From Bog-532 sp963720945 (lineage in GTDB: Bacteria; Actinomycetota; Actinomycetes; Streptosporangiales; Streptosporangiaceae), in NCBI GenBank assembly GCA_963720945.1, contig CAVRHH010000007.1:310001-374000 (forward strand): a stretch of DNA of 64,000 nucleotides. Reading direction: 5' to 3'. The translations under genes were made by a program, and so were the position numbers. A model generated the notes under the pieces. The model was not told the origin of the DNA, searched no databases, and saw only the letters and a list, made by a program, of their open reading frames with translations. Below, piece after piece: positions 1-8,206 of this stretch (positions are counted from its first letter, which is position 1; each line of letters opens with the position of its first letter).

Positions 1-756
1 CGTGGCCAGCCGCTGCACGGGCCGGCCCAGCAGCCGGCTGAAGGCCTCGGTCTCCGCCTCGCACAGCTGCGGGAACTCGGCGGCGACGTGCGCCACCGGG
101 CAGTGATGCTGGCACAGCTGCTCGCCGTCGGCCAGCGGGCCGGCCGCCGGGCCGGGAGCCGCGCACGCCGAGGCGGCGTATCCGTCCGCGGACAGCGCGT
201 CGGCCAGGGCCCGTACCCGGTCCGCGGGGGCCGCGCTGGCCAGCACCGCCCCGTACCGCCGCTCCAGTTCGGACACCTGGTGGCGGGCGAACTTCTCGAC
301 CGCGGCCGGGCCGGCCTCGGCGGCCAGGAAGCGGAGCGCGCTGCTGGCCAGGTCGTCGTAGGTGTGCTCGAAGGCGCTGCGGCCGGCGTCGGTGATCGCG
401 AACAGCCGCGCCGGGCGCCCGCGGCCCCGGCTGGCGTAGGTCCGGGCGGTCCGCGTCTCGATCAGGCCCTCGGCGAGCAGCGTGTCCAGGTGCCGCCGGA
501 TGGCGGCGGGGGTCAGCCCGAGCCGGCCGCCGATGACCGACGCCGTGGACGGCCCGAGCTCGAGGATCAGCCGGGCCACCCGGGCCCGGGTACCGCGCTC
601 CGCGCGGGCCTGCGCGGACAGCTCGCCACCCGGCTGCGGCCCGGTGCCCCCGGCGGGGCTCTCCGTGCCGCGCGGACCCGGGCGCACGGAGCCGCGGGCC
701 ACGGCACCGTGTGCCGCCGCCTTCCGCTCCTGGTCCACTGCCCGCATAATTTTCAT
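1..756 (-). CDS. sufR: SufR-like iron-sulfur transcriptional regulator (C-terminus cut by window edge)
   Basis: The reading frame is open through the window's left edge, so at least 252 residues are visible and the stop lies outside. After a variable N-terminus there is a winged helix-turn-helix at roughly residues 65-110, containing LGLTPAAIRRHLDTL. Near residues 213-231 comes CQHHCPVAHVAAEFPQLC, the Cys-rich signature of actinobacterial SufR-type regulators that ligate a Fe-S cluster. Such proteins normally sit at the head of the suf Fe-S assembly operon and repress it, so sufBDCSU would be expected just beyond the left edge. The start may be ATG 756 or ATG 747; both lie in an AT-richer stretch. 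It is divergent from the phosphoesterase gene. Confidence 0.8.
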   Translation of the reverse strand, partial: MKIMRAVDQERKAAAHGAVARGSVRPGPRGTESPAGGTGPQPGGELSAQARAERGTRARVARLILELGPSTASVIGGRLGLTPAAIRRHLDTLLAEGLIETRTARTYASRGRGRPARLFAITDAGRSAFEHTYDDLASSALRFLAAEAGPAAVEKFARHQVSELERRYGAVLASAAPADRVRALADALSADGYAASACAAPGPAAGPLADGEQLCQHHCPVAHVAAEFPQLCEAETEAFSRLLGRPVQRLAT

Positions 757-888
757 AACACAAGTATGCCGTAAATAAGTCCGGTCCGGCACAGTTTACC
801 GAACGGCAATGTGACGTAAATCGCCGGCCCTGGCGCGTCCGGCCGGCGAACCACCCCCGGGACCGTAACGTCATAGGGGTAGCGGCCG
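757..888. promoter_or_regulatory. Divergent promoter region between sufR-like gene and phosphoesterase
   Basis: This 132-bp spacer is unusually AT-rich near the sufR-like start. CATA (754-757) and TATG (765-768) form an inverted pair spaced by 7 nt over the start codon. GTAAAT (771-776), TTTAC (795-799) and GTAAAT (816-821) form further inverted and direct pairs. Autoregulation through one of these sites is an inference; no known SufR operator was matched. Confidence 0.35.
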
Positions 889-2181
889 ATGAGGGAAGAA
901 CTGGAGATCATGGCGTCACCCCAGCCCGACGTGCCCGACCTGCTGGACGTGCAGGTCCCGGCCGGCACCACGGTGCTCGCGGTCAGCGACTTGCACCTGC
1001 CGCCGCGGCGCACGGAGGTCTCGGCGCGCTCGTGTGAGGTGCTGGCGCGCCGCCTGGCCGCCGAGACCGGCCCGGTCACCGTGGTGCTGGCCGGTGACGT
1101 GCTCGAGCTGCTCGGGTTCCCGCAGGCCACCGCGGCGGAGATCCTGCGCGAGCACGACACCCTGTGTGCCGCGCTGCTCGCCGTGACCCAGCGGGGCGGC
1201 CAGGTCATCTACGCCGCCGGCAACCACGACGGCGATCTGGCCTGGGACCTCAAGACCGCCGACGCGGTACGCGAGATGACCGGGGCCCAGCTCTGCCTGG
1301 CGGCGGACCTGGTGCTGCCCGGCGGCGGCCGGGTCCGGGTCGAGCACGGCCACCAGCTCGACCCGTACAACTGCTTCCACGACCAGCGGAACTGCCTCGA
1401 CACCCCGCTCGGCCATCACATTGTCCGGCAGGTCCTGCCGCGCATCGAGTTCCTGGGCCGGGACTGGCTGGACGGCGCGCACGAGATGGCGGACCCGGCC
1501 GACTTCCCCGCCTTCGTCGGCTCCCGGCTGTTCTACCGCAAGCTGGTCCGGCACGCCTGGTGGCTGATCCTGCTGCCGGTGGCGCTGCTGCTCGCCCTGC
1601 GGGTGTCGGAGCTGTTCGAGCTGCAGTCGCGGTACCCGGACACCACCCGGTGGGTGCACGGCGCCGAAATCCTCGGCTACGGCGCCGTGGCCGACCTGAT
1701 CGTGGTCGCCGTCATCATCGCGATCGTGTCGCGCCGGGCCTGGACGGCGATCAGCGCGCTCGCGCTGGACGAGCGGGGCTACGGGCAGAACCGCGCGGCC
1801 CGGCAGCGCGCCGCGGACCTGACCGGCGACGGCCACCGCGGTTTCCTGTCCGGGCACACGCACCACCCGGAGCTGCGTGACGCCGGTCATGGCTTCTACG
1901 CCAACACCGGCTCGTGCACGACAGTCGTGGAGGCGGCCGCCACCCGCCTCGGCATGCCGCCCGCGTACCTGCGCACCCAGCAGATCACCTGGGTCGAGAT
2001 CACCGGCGGCCAGGTCAGCCTGATGGCCGCGCGCATCCAGCTGGGCGGGGCCACCCGGCTGGAACGGTACGCCGCGCACCGCCACAACCAGTACACGGCC
2101 ATCCCGGCAAAAGTCGCCTCATGGCCGGAAAACGCCGCCCGGGCCGGCACCCGCCGCCCGGCGCCAGGCGAGCGCCCATAG
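889..2181 (+). CDS. Metallophosphoesterase with two central membrane segments
   Basis: This 430-residue protein carries the calcineurin-like phosphoesterase metal motifs in order: SDLHL (about residue 35), GDVLEL (about 70), GNHDGD (about 108), GHQ (about 150) and GHTHHPE near residue 325. Between the last two motifs are two hydrophobic segments (WWLILLPVALLLAL at about 225, and DLIVVAVIIAIVS at about 270), so the metal site is probably split by a membrane hairpin. The substrate cannot be told. ATG 889 has AGGGG at 875-879; a second ATG at 910 has GGAG close upstream and is an alternative start. The ABC exporter follows after 10 nt, suggesting co-transcription. Confidence 0.8.
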   Translation: MREELEIMASPQPDVPDLLDVQVPAGTTVLAVSDLHLPPRRTEVSARSCEVLARRLAAETGPVTVVLAGDVLELLGFPQATAAEILREHDTLCAALLAVTQRGGQVIYAAGNHDGDLAWDLKTADAVREMTGAQLCLAADLVLPGGGRVRVEHGHQLDPYNCFHDQRNCLDTPLGHHIVRQVLPRIEFLGRDWLDGAHEMADPADFPAFVGSRLFYRKLVRHAWWLILLPVALLLALRVSELFELQSRYPDTTRWVHGAEILGYGAVADLIVVAVIIAIVSRRAWTAISALALDERGYGQNRAARQRAADLTGDGHRGFLSGHTHHPELRDAGHGFYANTGSCTTVVEAAATRLGMPPAYLRTQQITWVEITGGQVSLMAARIQLGGATRLERYAAHRHNQYTAIPAKVASWPENAARAGTRRPAPGERP

Positions 2182-2191
2182 ACTCGCGGAC

Positions 2192-3118
2192 GTGAGCACC
2201 GTCCCCGCCGTCGAACTGGTGAACCTGGTGAAGCGGTATCGCCACGCGGTCGCCGTAGACGGGCTGACACTGCGCGCAGCCCGCGGCGAGGTGACCTCGA
2301 TCCTCGGCCCGAACGGGGCGGGCAAGACCACCACCATCGAGATCTGCGAGGGCTACCGGCACGCCGACGGCGGGACGGCGCAGGTCCTCGGGCTGGACCC
2401 GGCGCGCGACGGGCACGCCCTGCGTCCCCGGATCGGGGTCATGCTGCAGGCGGGCGGGGTACCGCCGGCCGTCCCCGCCGGTGAGTACCTCCGGCTGCTG
2501 TCCCGTTTCCACGCCCATCCGCTGGATCCGGCCGGGCTGCTCGGCCGGGTCGGGCTGACCGACGCGGCCCGCACCCCCTACAAGCGCCTGTCGGGCGGCC
2601 AGCAGCAGCGGCTGGCCCTAGCCGCCGCCGTGATCGGCCGCCCCGAGCTGGTCTTCCTGGACGAGCCCACGGCCGGCATGGACCCGCAGGCCCGCCACGC
2701 CACCTGGGACCTGATCGGCGAGCTGCGTGCCTCCGGGGTGACGGTCATCCTGACCACGCACTTCATGGAGGAGGCCGAACGGCTGTCCGACCAGGTGGCG
2801 ATCATCGACCACGGCCGGCTCGTAGCGGGCGGCACGCCCGCCGAGCTCTGCGGCGGCGCCGGCCAGCTGCGGTTCCGCGCCGAGATCGGGCTGGACACCG
2901 ACGGCCTGCTGTCCGCGCTGCCGGACGGCAGCATGGCCAAGGAGTCGCCGGCCGGGCACTACGTCATCGAGGTCCCGGACGGGATCAGCCCGCAGCTGCT
3001 GGCCTCGGTGACCGCGTGGTGCGCCGAGCACGGCGTGCTGCCGACCAGCCTGCGGATCGAGAGCCGCACCCTGGAGGACGTCTTCCTGGAGCTGACCGGA
3101 CGGGAGCTGCGCCCGTGA
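2192..3118 (+). CDS. ABC transporter ATP-binding protein (DrrA/CcmA-like)
   Basis: This 308-residue cytoplasmic ATPase has Walker A GPNGAGKTT (about residue 40), signature LSGGQQQR (about 132), Walker B LVFLDEPTAGMD (about 152) and an H-loop in TTHFMEEAE. The C-terminal LEDVFLELTGREL extension is typical of exporters in the DrrA drug-resistance and ABC-2 group. It starts at GTG 2192. Its TGA overlaps the GTG of the permease gene by 4 nt, which supports translational coupling and one exporter complex. The cargo is unknown. Confidence 0.9.
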   Translation: MSTVPAVELVNLVKRYRHAVAVDGLTLRAARGEVTSILGPNGAGKTTTIEICEGYRHADGGTAQVLGLDPARDGHALRPRIGVMLQAGGVPPAVPAGEYLRLLSRFHAHPLDPAGLLGRVGLTDAARTPYKRLSGGQQQRLALAAAVIGRPELVFLDEPTAGMDPQARHATWDLIGELRASGVTVILTTHFMEEAERLSDQVAIIDHGRLVAGGTPAELCGGAGQLRFRAEIGLDTDGLLSALPDGSMAKESPAGHYVIEVPDGISPQLLASVTAWCAEHGVLPTSLRIESRTLEDVFLELTGRELRP

Positions 3119-3930
3119 CCGCGGCAGGGCCGCCCGTCCCGGCCCCCGCCCCCGCGGCGGGCGCCGGGTTCGCCCCGGCGCCGGGAGCCGCGCCGCTGCC
3201 CCGGATGATCGCCGCGCAGACCGCGATGGAGACCCGCACGACGCTGCGCAACGGCGAGCAGCTCGTGGTCACGCTGGTGATCCCGCTGGGGCTGCTGGCC
3301 ATGTTCAGCCTGGAGCCGCTGGTCAGCCTGGGCAGCGGCAGCCGGGTCGATTTCCTGGCCCCCGGCATCATCGCGCTGGCCGTGATGTCGACCGCGTTCA
3401 CCAGCCAGGCCATCGCCACCGGCTTCGAGCGCCGGTACGGCGTGCTCAAGCGGCTCGGCGCGACGCCGCTGTCGCGGACGGGCCTGATCTCGGCCAAGAC
3501 CGCCACCGTCATCCTCATCGAGCTGCTGCAGGCGGCCGTCATCGCCGCCGCCGCCACCGGCCTGGGCTGGCGGCCGCACGCCTCGGCATGGGCGTTCCTG
3601 ACCGTGCCGCTGCTGGTGCTGGCCGGCACCGCGGCGTTCAGCGGGCTGGCCCTGCTGATGGCCGGCACCCTGCGCGCCGAAGCCACGCTGGCCCTGGCCA
3701 ACCTGGTCTACATCGTGCTGCTCGGGGTGGGCGGCGTGGTGTTCCCGCTCACCAAGTTCCCCGCCGCGGCCCGCCCGTTCCTGACCCTGCTGCCCACCGG
3801 CGCGCTCGCCACCGGGCTGCGCGCCGTCCTGGCGGACGCCGCCGGGGTCCCGGTCCGCGACCTGATCGTGCTCGTCGTCTGGGCCGTCGTGGGGATCGGC
3901 CTGGCCGTGCGCACGTTCCGCTGGGAGTGA
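3115..3930 (+). CDS. ABC-2 type permease
   Basis: The start is taken at GTG 3115 because it forms a GTGA overlap with the ATPase stop, giving 271 residues; an in-frame start further upstream would lie inside the ATPase gene. An Ala/Pro-rich N-terminus is followed by about six membrane segments (for example LVVTLVIPLGLLAMFSL and LALANLVYIVLLGVGGVVF), as expected for ABC-2 (DrrB-like) permeases. It pairs with the preceding ATPase as an exporter. The downstream DMT gene again overlaps by 4 nt (GTGA at 3927-3930), so the three genes probably form one operon with the phosphoesterase. Confidence 0.88.
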   Translation: MTAAGPPVPAPAPAAGAGFAPAPGAAPLPRMIAAQTAMETRTTLRNGEQLVVTLVIPLGLLAMFSLEPLVSLGSGSRVDFLAPGIIALAVMSTAFTSQAIATGFERRYGVLKRLGATPLSRTGLISAKTATVILIELLQAAVIAAAATGLGWRPHASAWAFLTVPLLVLAGTAAFSGLALLMAGTLRAEATLALANLVYIVLLGVGGVVFPLTKFPAAARPFLTLLPTGALATGLRAVLADAAGVPVRDLIVLVVWAVVGIGLAVRTFRWE

Positions 3931-5075
3931 GCACCCCGCACGGACCGGGCGGACCGGGCATCGGACCAGACGGCGGACCGGGCAGCGGACCGGGCGGCGG
4001 ACCAGGCAGCGGAGCGGGTAGCGGACCGGGCGGCGGACCAGACCGCGGAGCGGGTAGCGGACCGGGCGGCGGACCAGACGGCGGAGCGGGCGGGACTGGC
4101 CGGGGCCGGCGGGCGCAGAACGTGGCCGGGCCGGCCACGCTGGTCGCCGCCGGGATCGTGTCCGTGCAGCTCGGCGCGGGCCTGGCCACCCGGCTCTTCC
4201 ACGAGGTGCCGCCCGCCGCGGTGACCGGGCTGCGGCTGTGGAGCGCCGCGGTTGTCCTGCTGATCATCGGCGGGCGCGGGGCGAAGGCGGCCGTCACCGG
4301 CCTGGTGACCCGCCGGGCCTGGCGTGATGCGGCCGTCTCGGTGTCGTTCGGGGTGTGCCTGGGCGCGATGAACTTCGTCTTCTACCAGGCCATCGCGCGG
4401 GTGCCGCTCGGCGTGGCGGTGACCATCGAGTTCCTCGGCCCGCTGGCCGTCGCGGTGGCCGGCTCGCGCCGCCCGCTGGACCTGCTCTGGGTGGCCCTGG
4501 CCGGGATCGGCGTGGTCCTGCTCACCGGCGGCGGGGCGGCGCACCTGAGCGTCCCCGGGGTCATCTTCGCCGGGCTGTCCGCGGTCGGCTGGGCCGCTTA
4601 CATCGTGCTCAGCGCGGCCACCGGGCGCCGCTTCCCCGGTTCGTCGGGCCTGGTCATCGCGATGCTGATCGCCGCGGTGGTGGTCACCCCGGCCGCGCTG
4701 GCCAGCGCGAACGGCTCACTGCGCCGCCCGGCCGTCCTCGCGACCGGGGCGGCCGTCGGCCTGCTGTCCTCGGCCATCCCCTACGGCGTGGAACTCCGCG
4801 CGCTGCGCAGGCTGCCGACCCGGGTGTTCGGCATCTGGATGAGCCTGGAGCCGGCGGCGGCCGCGCTCATCGGGCTGGCCCTGCTCGGCCAGCACCTGTC
4901 GGCCGGCGAATGGGCCGCCGTCGGCTGCGTCGTCGCCGCCTGTACCGGCGCCACCCGCTCCGCTCCCCCGGCTCCCCACGCGCCCCAGCGCCCCCCGATC
5001 CCCTCAGGCGCCCTTGTATGCGGAGGTACCTCTGCCGCGACCGGGACGCACGCAGAGGCACCTCCGCATACATAG
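3927..5075 (+). CDS. EamA/DMT family exporter (RhtA-like) with Gly-Pro repeat N-terminus
   Basis: From the overlapping GTG 3927 the protein has 382 residues. Residues 5-60 are a low-complexity Gly/Pro/Ser/Asp run built from GSGPGGGP-type repeats. About ten hydrophobic helices of two EamA repeats follow (FYQAIARVPLGVAVTIEFLG in the first half, EPAAAALIGLALLG in the second). The layout is close to RhtA-type amino acid or metabolite exporters; the substrate is not determinable. The last roughly 20 residues are encoded by a palindromic repeat whose right arm ends directly at the TAG stop. That tail is probably an acquired extension rather than part of the family fold. Confidence 0.85.
   Translation: MSTPHGPGGPGIGPDGGPGSGPGGGPGSGAGSGPGGGPDRGAGSGPGGGPDGGAGGTGRGRRAQNVAGPATLVAAGIVSVQLGAGLATRLFHEVPPAAVTGLRLWSAAVVLLIIGGRGAKAAVTGLVTRRAWRDAAVSVSFGVCLGAMNFVFYQAIARVPLGVAVTIEFLGPLAVAVAGSRRPLDLLWVALAGIGVVLLTGGGAAHLSVPGVIFAGLSAVGWAAYIVLSAATGRRFPGSSGLVIAMLIAAVVVTPAALASANGSLRRPAVLATGAAVGLLSSAIPYGVELRALRRLPTRVFGIWMSLEPAAAALIGLALLGQHLSAGEWAAVGCVVAACTGATRSAPPAPHAPQRPPIPSGALVCGGTSAATGTHAEAPPHT
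5015..5072. repeat. REP-like palindromic repeat, copy A (overlaps 3' end of DMT gene)
   Basis: Two 21-nt arms (5015-5035 and 5052-5072) are nearly perfect inverted copies. Both contain the short near-palindrome GAGGNNCCTC and end in TGTATGC or GCATACA. The spacer is 16 nt. The same 21-mer consensus recurs twice at 47186-47243. The right arm stops exactly before TAG 5073-5075. Confidence 0.8.
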
Positions 5076-5227
5076 GACGGCTGCGGCAGCGCGGGCGGGG
5101 CCGGAGCACGGGCCGGGCCGGAGCACGGGCGGGACGCATGACGCCCGGAGGCGCGCGGGGGTGCGCGCGCGGGGATCAGGGGCGATAGTGAGGAGTGAGC
5201 GGGCGGGACGGAGAAAGGACTCCTACG

Positions 5228-6271
5228 ATGGGTAGTGTGTCCGCCGATACCGCTCCCGCCGCTGGCCCCGCCGCGGCGCTGCGGCGCGCCGTGAACCGGA
5301 TCGTGGGGCTGGTGTGGCGGCCCACGCCGGCCGCGATGCGCGGCCTGGCGCTGGCCTCGGTGATCGCCAACGCGGTCATCATCTCGACCGGCGAGGCGGT
5401 GCGGCTGAGCAAGTCCGGGCTCGGCTGCCCGGACTGGCCCAGCTGCACGGCCCGCAGCCTGGTCGCGGCGAGCACGGCCGGCCAGAGCACGCTGAACACC
5501 TGGATCGAGTTCGGTAACCGGCTGCTGAACGTCCCGCTCGTGGCCATCGCCGGGTTCGCGTTCATCGCCGCGTGCCGGTACCGGCCGCCGGGCCGCAGCC
5601 GGCCGCGGCGCGATCTGGTGTGGCTCGCGGCGGCGCTGCCGGCCGGGGTGATCGGCCAGGCCGTGATCGGCGGCATCGTCGTGCTGACCAAGCTGAACCC
5701 GGCCTGGGTGGCGGTGCACTTCCTGCTCTCAACCTCGATCCTGGGCGCCGCGGTCGTGCTGCACGTCCGCTGCGGCGAGGGCGACGGCCCCGCGACCCCG
5801 GTGGTCCGCCGGGACCTGCGGCTGATGGGCGCCGCCCTGGTGCCGGTGGTGGCGCTGATGTTCGCGGCCGGCACCGTGGTCACCGGCACCGGGCCGCTGG
5901 CCGGCAACGCGGCGGCGCCCCGCTTCCGGCTGCCCTTCGCCGGGGTCACCCAGTTCCACGCGGACATCGGCTGGCTGCTGACCGGGCTGTCCTGCGCGCT
6001 CATCCTCGGCCTGACCGTCTCCGCCGCGCCCCGGCGGGCCGCCCGGCGCGGCTGGCTGCTCGGCGGGCTGATCCTGGCCCAGGGGGCGATCGGGTACGCG
6101 CAGTACTTCAGCGGGCTGCCCGCCGGGCTGGTCTGGGTGCACGTCACGGTGGCCGTGGTGATCTGGATCGCCGTCATCCGGCTGTTCCTGGCGCTGCGTG
6201 ACCGGGGCCCGCTCGAGGAGGTCCCGGACAGCGCACCGGAGGCTAGCGGCGCCCAGGTACCGGCGGCATGA
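5228..6271 (+). CDS. ctaA: Heme A synthase (COX15/CtaA family)
   Basis: This 347-residue polytopic membrane protein has about eight helices and is expected to oxidise heme O to heme A for aa3-type cytochrome oxidase. The first external loop holds GLGCPDWPSC, the Cys-pair motif typical of CtaA proteins. Putative heme-binding His residues lie in WVAVHFLLS, TQFHADIGWLL and VWVHVTVAVVIW. ATG 5228 is preferred because AAAGGA lies 8 nt upstream; a GTG at 5195 in the same frame has no such support. The usual partner ctaB (protoheme farnesyltransferase) is not adjacent. The 3' end overlaps the convergent PrsW gene by 29 bp. Confidence 0.92.
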   Translation: MGSVSADTAPAAGPAAALRRAVNRIVGLVWRPTPAAMRGLALASVIANAVIISTGEAVRLSKSGLGCPDWPSCTARSLVAASTAGQSTLNTWIEFGNRLLNVPLVAIAGFAFIAACRYRPPGRSRPRRDLVWLAAALPAGVIGQAVIGGIVVLTKLNPAWVAVHFLLSTSILGAAVVLHVRCGEGDGPATPVVRRDLRLMGAALVPVVALMFAAGTVVTGTGPLAGNAAAPRFRLPFAGVTQFHADIGWLLTGLSCALILGLTVSAAPRRAARRGWLLGGLILAQGAIGYAQYFSGLPAGLVWVHVTVAVVIWIAVIRLFLALRDRGPLEEVPDSAPEASGAQVPAA

Positions 6272-7520
6272 CCGGGCGCGGCATCGGCGCCGCGTGCGAG
6301 GACGGCTGGGTGAACCCGGAGGCCCCGGACCCGGTCCACGGCGTCGGCGGCGGGGCCGGCCTGCGCCGCAGGAACGCGGACCGCGCGACCTGCATAAGGC
6401 CGAGCAGGGCCTGCTGGCGCTGCGCCACCCCGGCCCGGTCCAGCACGCCCCGGCTCGCCTTCTCGTGCAGCAGCGCGAGTTCCGTGGCGGCCAGCTGATA
6501 GTTGCCCATCGCCGAGGCCGCGGGCAGCCCGCCGGTCGACAGCGCCCAGTTGCGGGCGAGCCGGCGCTCCTTCAGCGAGCTGAGCATCCGCACGTCGTGC
6601 GGCGTGACCAGGCCGGTGGGCTCGTATCCGGGCAGGTAGTGCTCGATCTGGGCGACGATCCGGCGGCGGTCCGCGCGGATGATCGCGTACTCCGCCACGA
6701 GCAGGCTCAGCAGGATCACGTACGCGACCAGCGTCCCGGCCAGGCCGAAGATGCTGAGCCCGTTCCACATCGCGTGCAGGCACATCGCCCCGACCAAGCC
6801 CAGCGGCAGCGCCCAGCCGGCGTTCCGGTGCGAGGCCGCGTAGGCGGCGCCGATCCCGGTCATCGAGGTGAAGATGGGGTGCAGGAACGGCGACAGCACG
6901 CCGCGCAGCACGAACGTGTAACCGAGCAGCGCCACCCCGCCGTGCACCGGGCTGACCAGGGCGTTGATGTAGTAGCCGATGTTCTCAGTCATCGCGAACC
7001 CGAGCCCGACCATCGCGGCGTAGACGATCCCGTCGGTGGGCCCGTCGAGCTCCTGCCGGCGCCATCGCACCAGCCACACCAGGAACAGCCCCTTCAGGGT
7101 CTCCTCGACCACCGGGGCCCCCGCGGTGGCCGAGATGTACTGCCCGGCCGTGGCCCCCAGCGCGGGCTGGGTGATGTACTCCAGCCCGGCCGTGTTGATG
7201 AGCGCGGCGAACAGGGCCGCGATGCCGGCCCCCCACAGGAAGCCGAACGCCAGGTTAATCCGCGGTTCCGGCTCCAGCCGGTCGATGAACAAAACCGCCG
7301 CGACCAGCAGCGGGACCGGCGCCAGGGCCAGCGGCAGCGCGATGAAGAACGGTGTGGTGCTGTGCCCGGACGCCACGCTCTCGCCCAGCTCGATGCCGAA
7401 CACGATGATCACGCACAGCGCGGCCAGGACGATCCCGATGATGACGCCGACCGGGGCCCGGCCGGGTGGCCTGCCGTCGATGACCGCCCTCGGGTCGTAC
7501 ACGGGTGCCGGCATCCCCAT
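6243..7520 (-). CDS. PrsW family intramembrane metalloprotease
   Basis: This membrane protein of about 425 residues has the PrsW-family signatures: VVEETLKG (EExxK), MTENIGYYI, FLHPIFTSMTG and CLHAMWNGLS. Their Glu and His residues are the proposed metal ligands. In Bacillus, PrsW starts regulated intramembrane cleavage of an anti-sigma factor; the target here is unknown and no anti-sigma gene is nearby. ATG 7520 is chosen by homology, with ATG 7514 as an alternative; the frame continues upstream but that part looks non-coding. It is convergent with ctaA and divergent from the DinF remnant. Confidence 0.85.
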   Translation of the reverse strand: MGMPAPVYDPRAVIDGRPPGRAPVGVIIGIVLAALCVIIVFGIELGESVASGHSTTPFFIALPLALAPVPLLVAAVLFIDRLEPEPRINLAFGFLWGAGIAALFAALINTAGLEYITQPALGATAGQYISATAGAPVVEETLKGLFLVWLVRWRRQELDGPTDGIVYAAMVGLGFAMTENIGYYINALVSPVHGGVALLGYTFVLRGVLSPFLHPIFTSMTGIGAAYAASHRNAGWALPLGLVGAMCLHAMWNGLSIFGLAGTLVAYVILLSLLVAEYAIIRADRRRIVAQIEHYLPGYEPTGLVTPHDVRMLSSLKERRLARNWALSTGGLPAASAMGNYQLAATELALLHEKASRGVLDRAGVAQRQQALLGLMQVARSAFLRRRPAPPPTPWTGSGASGFTQPSSHAAPMPRPVMPPVPGRR

Positions 7521-7594
7521 GGCGGGAGAGCCTACCGGGAACCAGGCCGGGAAACCCGCCGGGCACGGTGGCTGACGGCCGGGACAATCGCCAG

Positions 7595-7918
7595 GTGAGC
7601 TCCCGGCCTCCCGCCGATACGGGCAACCGTTCCGAACGGGACTCAGCGGGGCCACGCCCCGCGACGCGGCTGGCCCGGCTGGCGGCCCGGGACCGGGAGA
7701 TCTGGCGGCTGGCCGTACCGGGCGACAACCGGTTCCTGGCCGTGGCCAGCGTGGCGACCACCGGGATATTCCTGGTCTGCGCGTACGCCGGGCTGCGGGC
7801 GGGGGGCGGCCTGACCGGGCTGTGGCTCGCCATCGGCGCGTTCATGATCGCCCGTCTGGTGGTGCTGAGTGCGCGGGCCCGCACATCCGCCTGGACGGTG
7901 ACCGGTGCCCGCCGCTGA
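7595..7918 (+). pseudogene. Remnant of DinF/MATE efflux gene with large internal in-frame deletion
   Basis: The 107-residue frame joins the extreme N-terminus of a DinF-type MATE exporter (ARDREIWRLAVP, just before the first helix) directly to its C-terminus. The C-terminal part runs from GDNRFLA, through GGGLTGLWLAIGAFMIARLV, to the family-typical ending WTVTGARR. Full-length members have roughly 440 residues, so about 330 central residues are missing while the frame is kept. Two hydrophobic segments remain and transport is not plausible. The start is GTG 7595 or GTG 7568. It could still be translated as a small membrane protein. Confidence 0.72.
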
Positions 7919-8030
7919 CCTGGACGTGAACCGGAGGTGGCGGACCGGCCAAGAGTCCGTGGCGGCGGCCTGGGAGGGCCCCTCGGGCGAAGGCCGGCGG
8001 CGCCCGCGGGATAGGCTCGATCATGGAATG

Positions 8031-8058
8031 AGCCCCTGGCTTGTGCGGGGGGCTTTTT
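8031..8058 (+). terminator. Intrinsic terminator between DinF remnant and tkt
   Basis: AGCCCC (8031-8036) pairs with GGGGCT (8049-8054) and is followed by a T-run (8054-8058). This is the clearest factor-independent terminator shape in this part of the window. It separates the remnant from the pentose phosphate operon. Confidence 0.65.
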
Positions 8059-8206
8059 GGCTGCCTGGACGGGGGTAGGTGGGGCTGAGCCGCCGGCACC
8101 ACGGCCGCGCCCGCGGTGCCGCCAGCGTGGTCTTCATCAACCCCAGCCTGGTTGCAGGCCCAGCACAATGGGTTCTAGGCCAGCAGAGAGGAGCCGTGAC
8201 GAACCG

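Noticed and set aside
3950..4110. Gly/Pro-coding repeats at the start of the DMT gene as a separate repeat element
   Set aside because: They are ordinary low-complexity codon repeats within one frame, with no copy elsewhere in the window.
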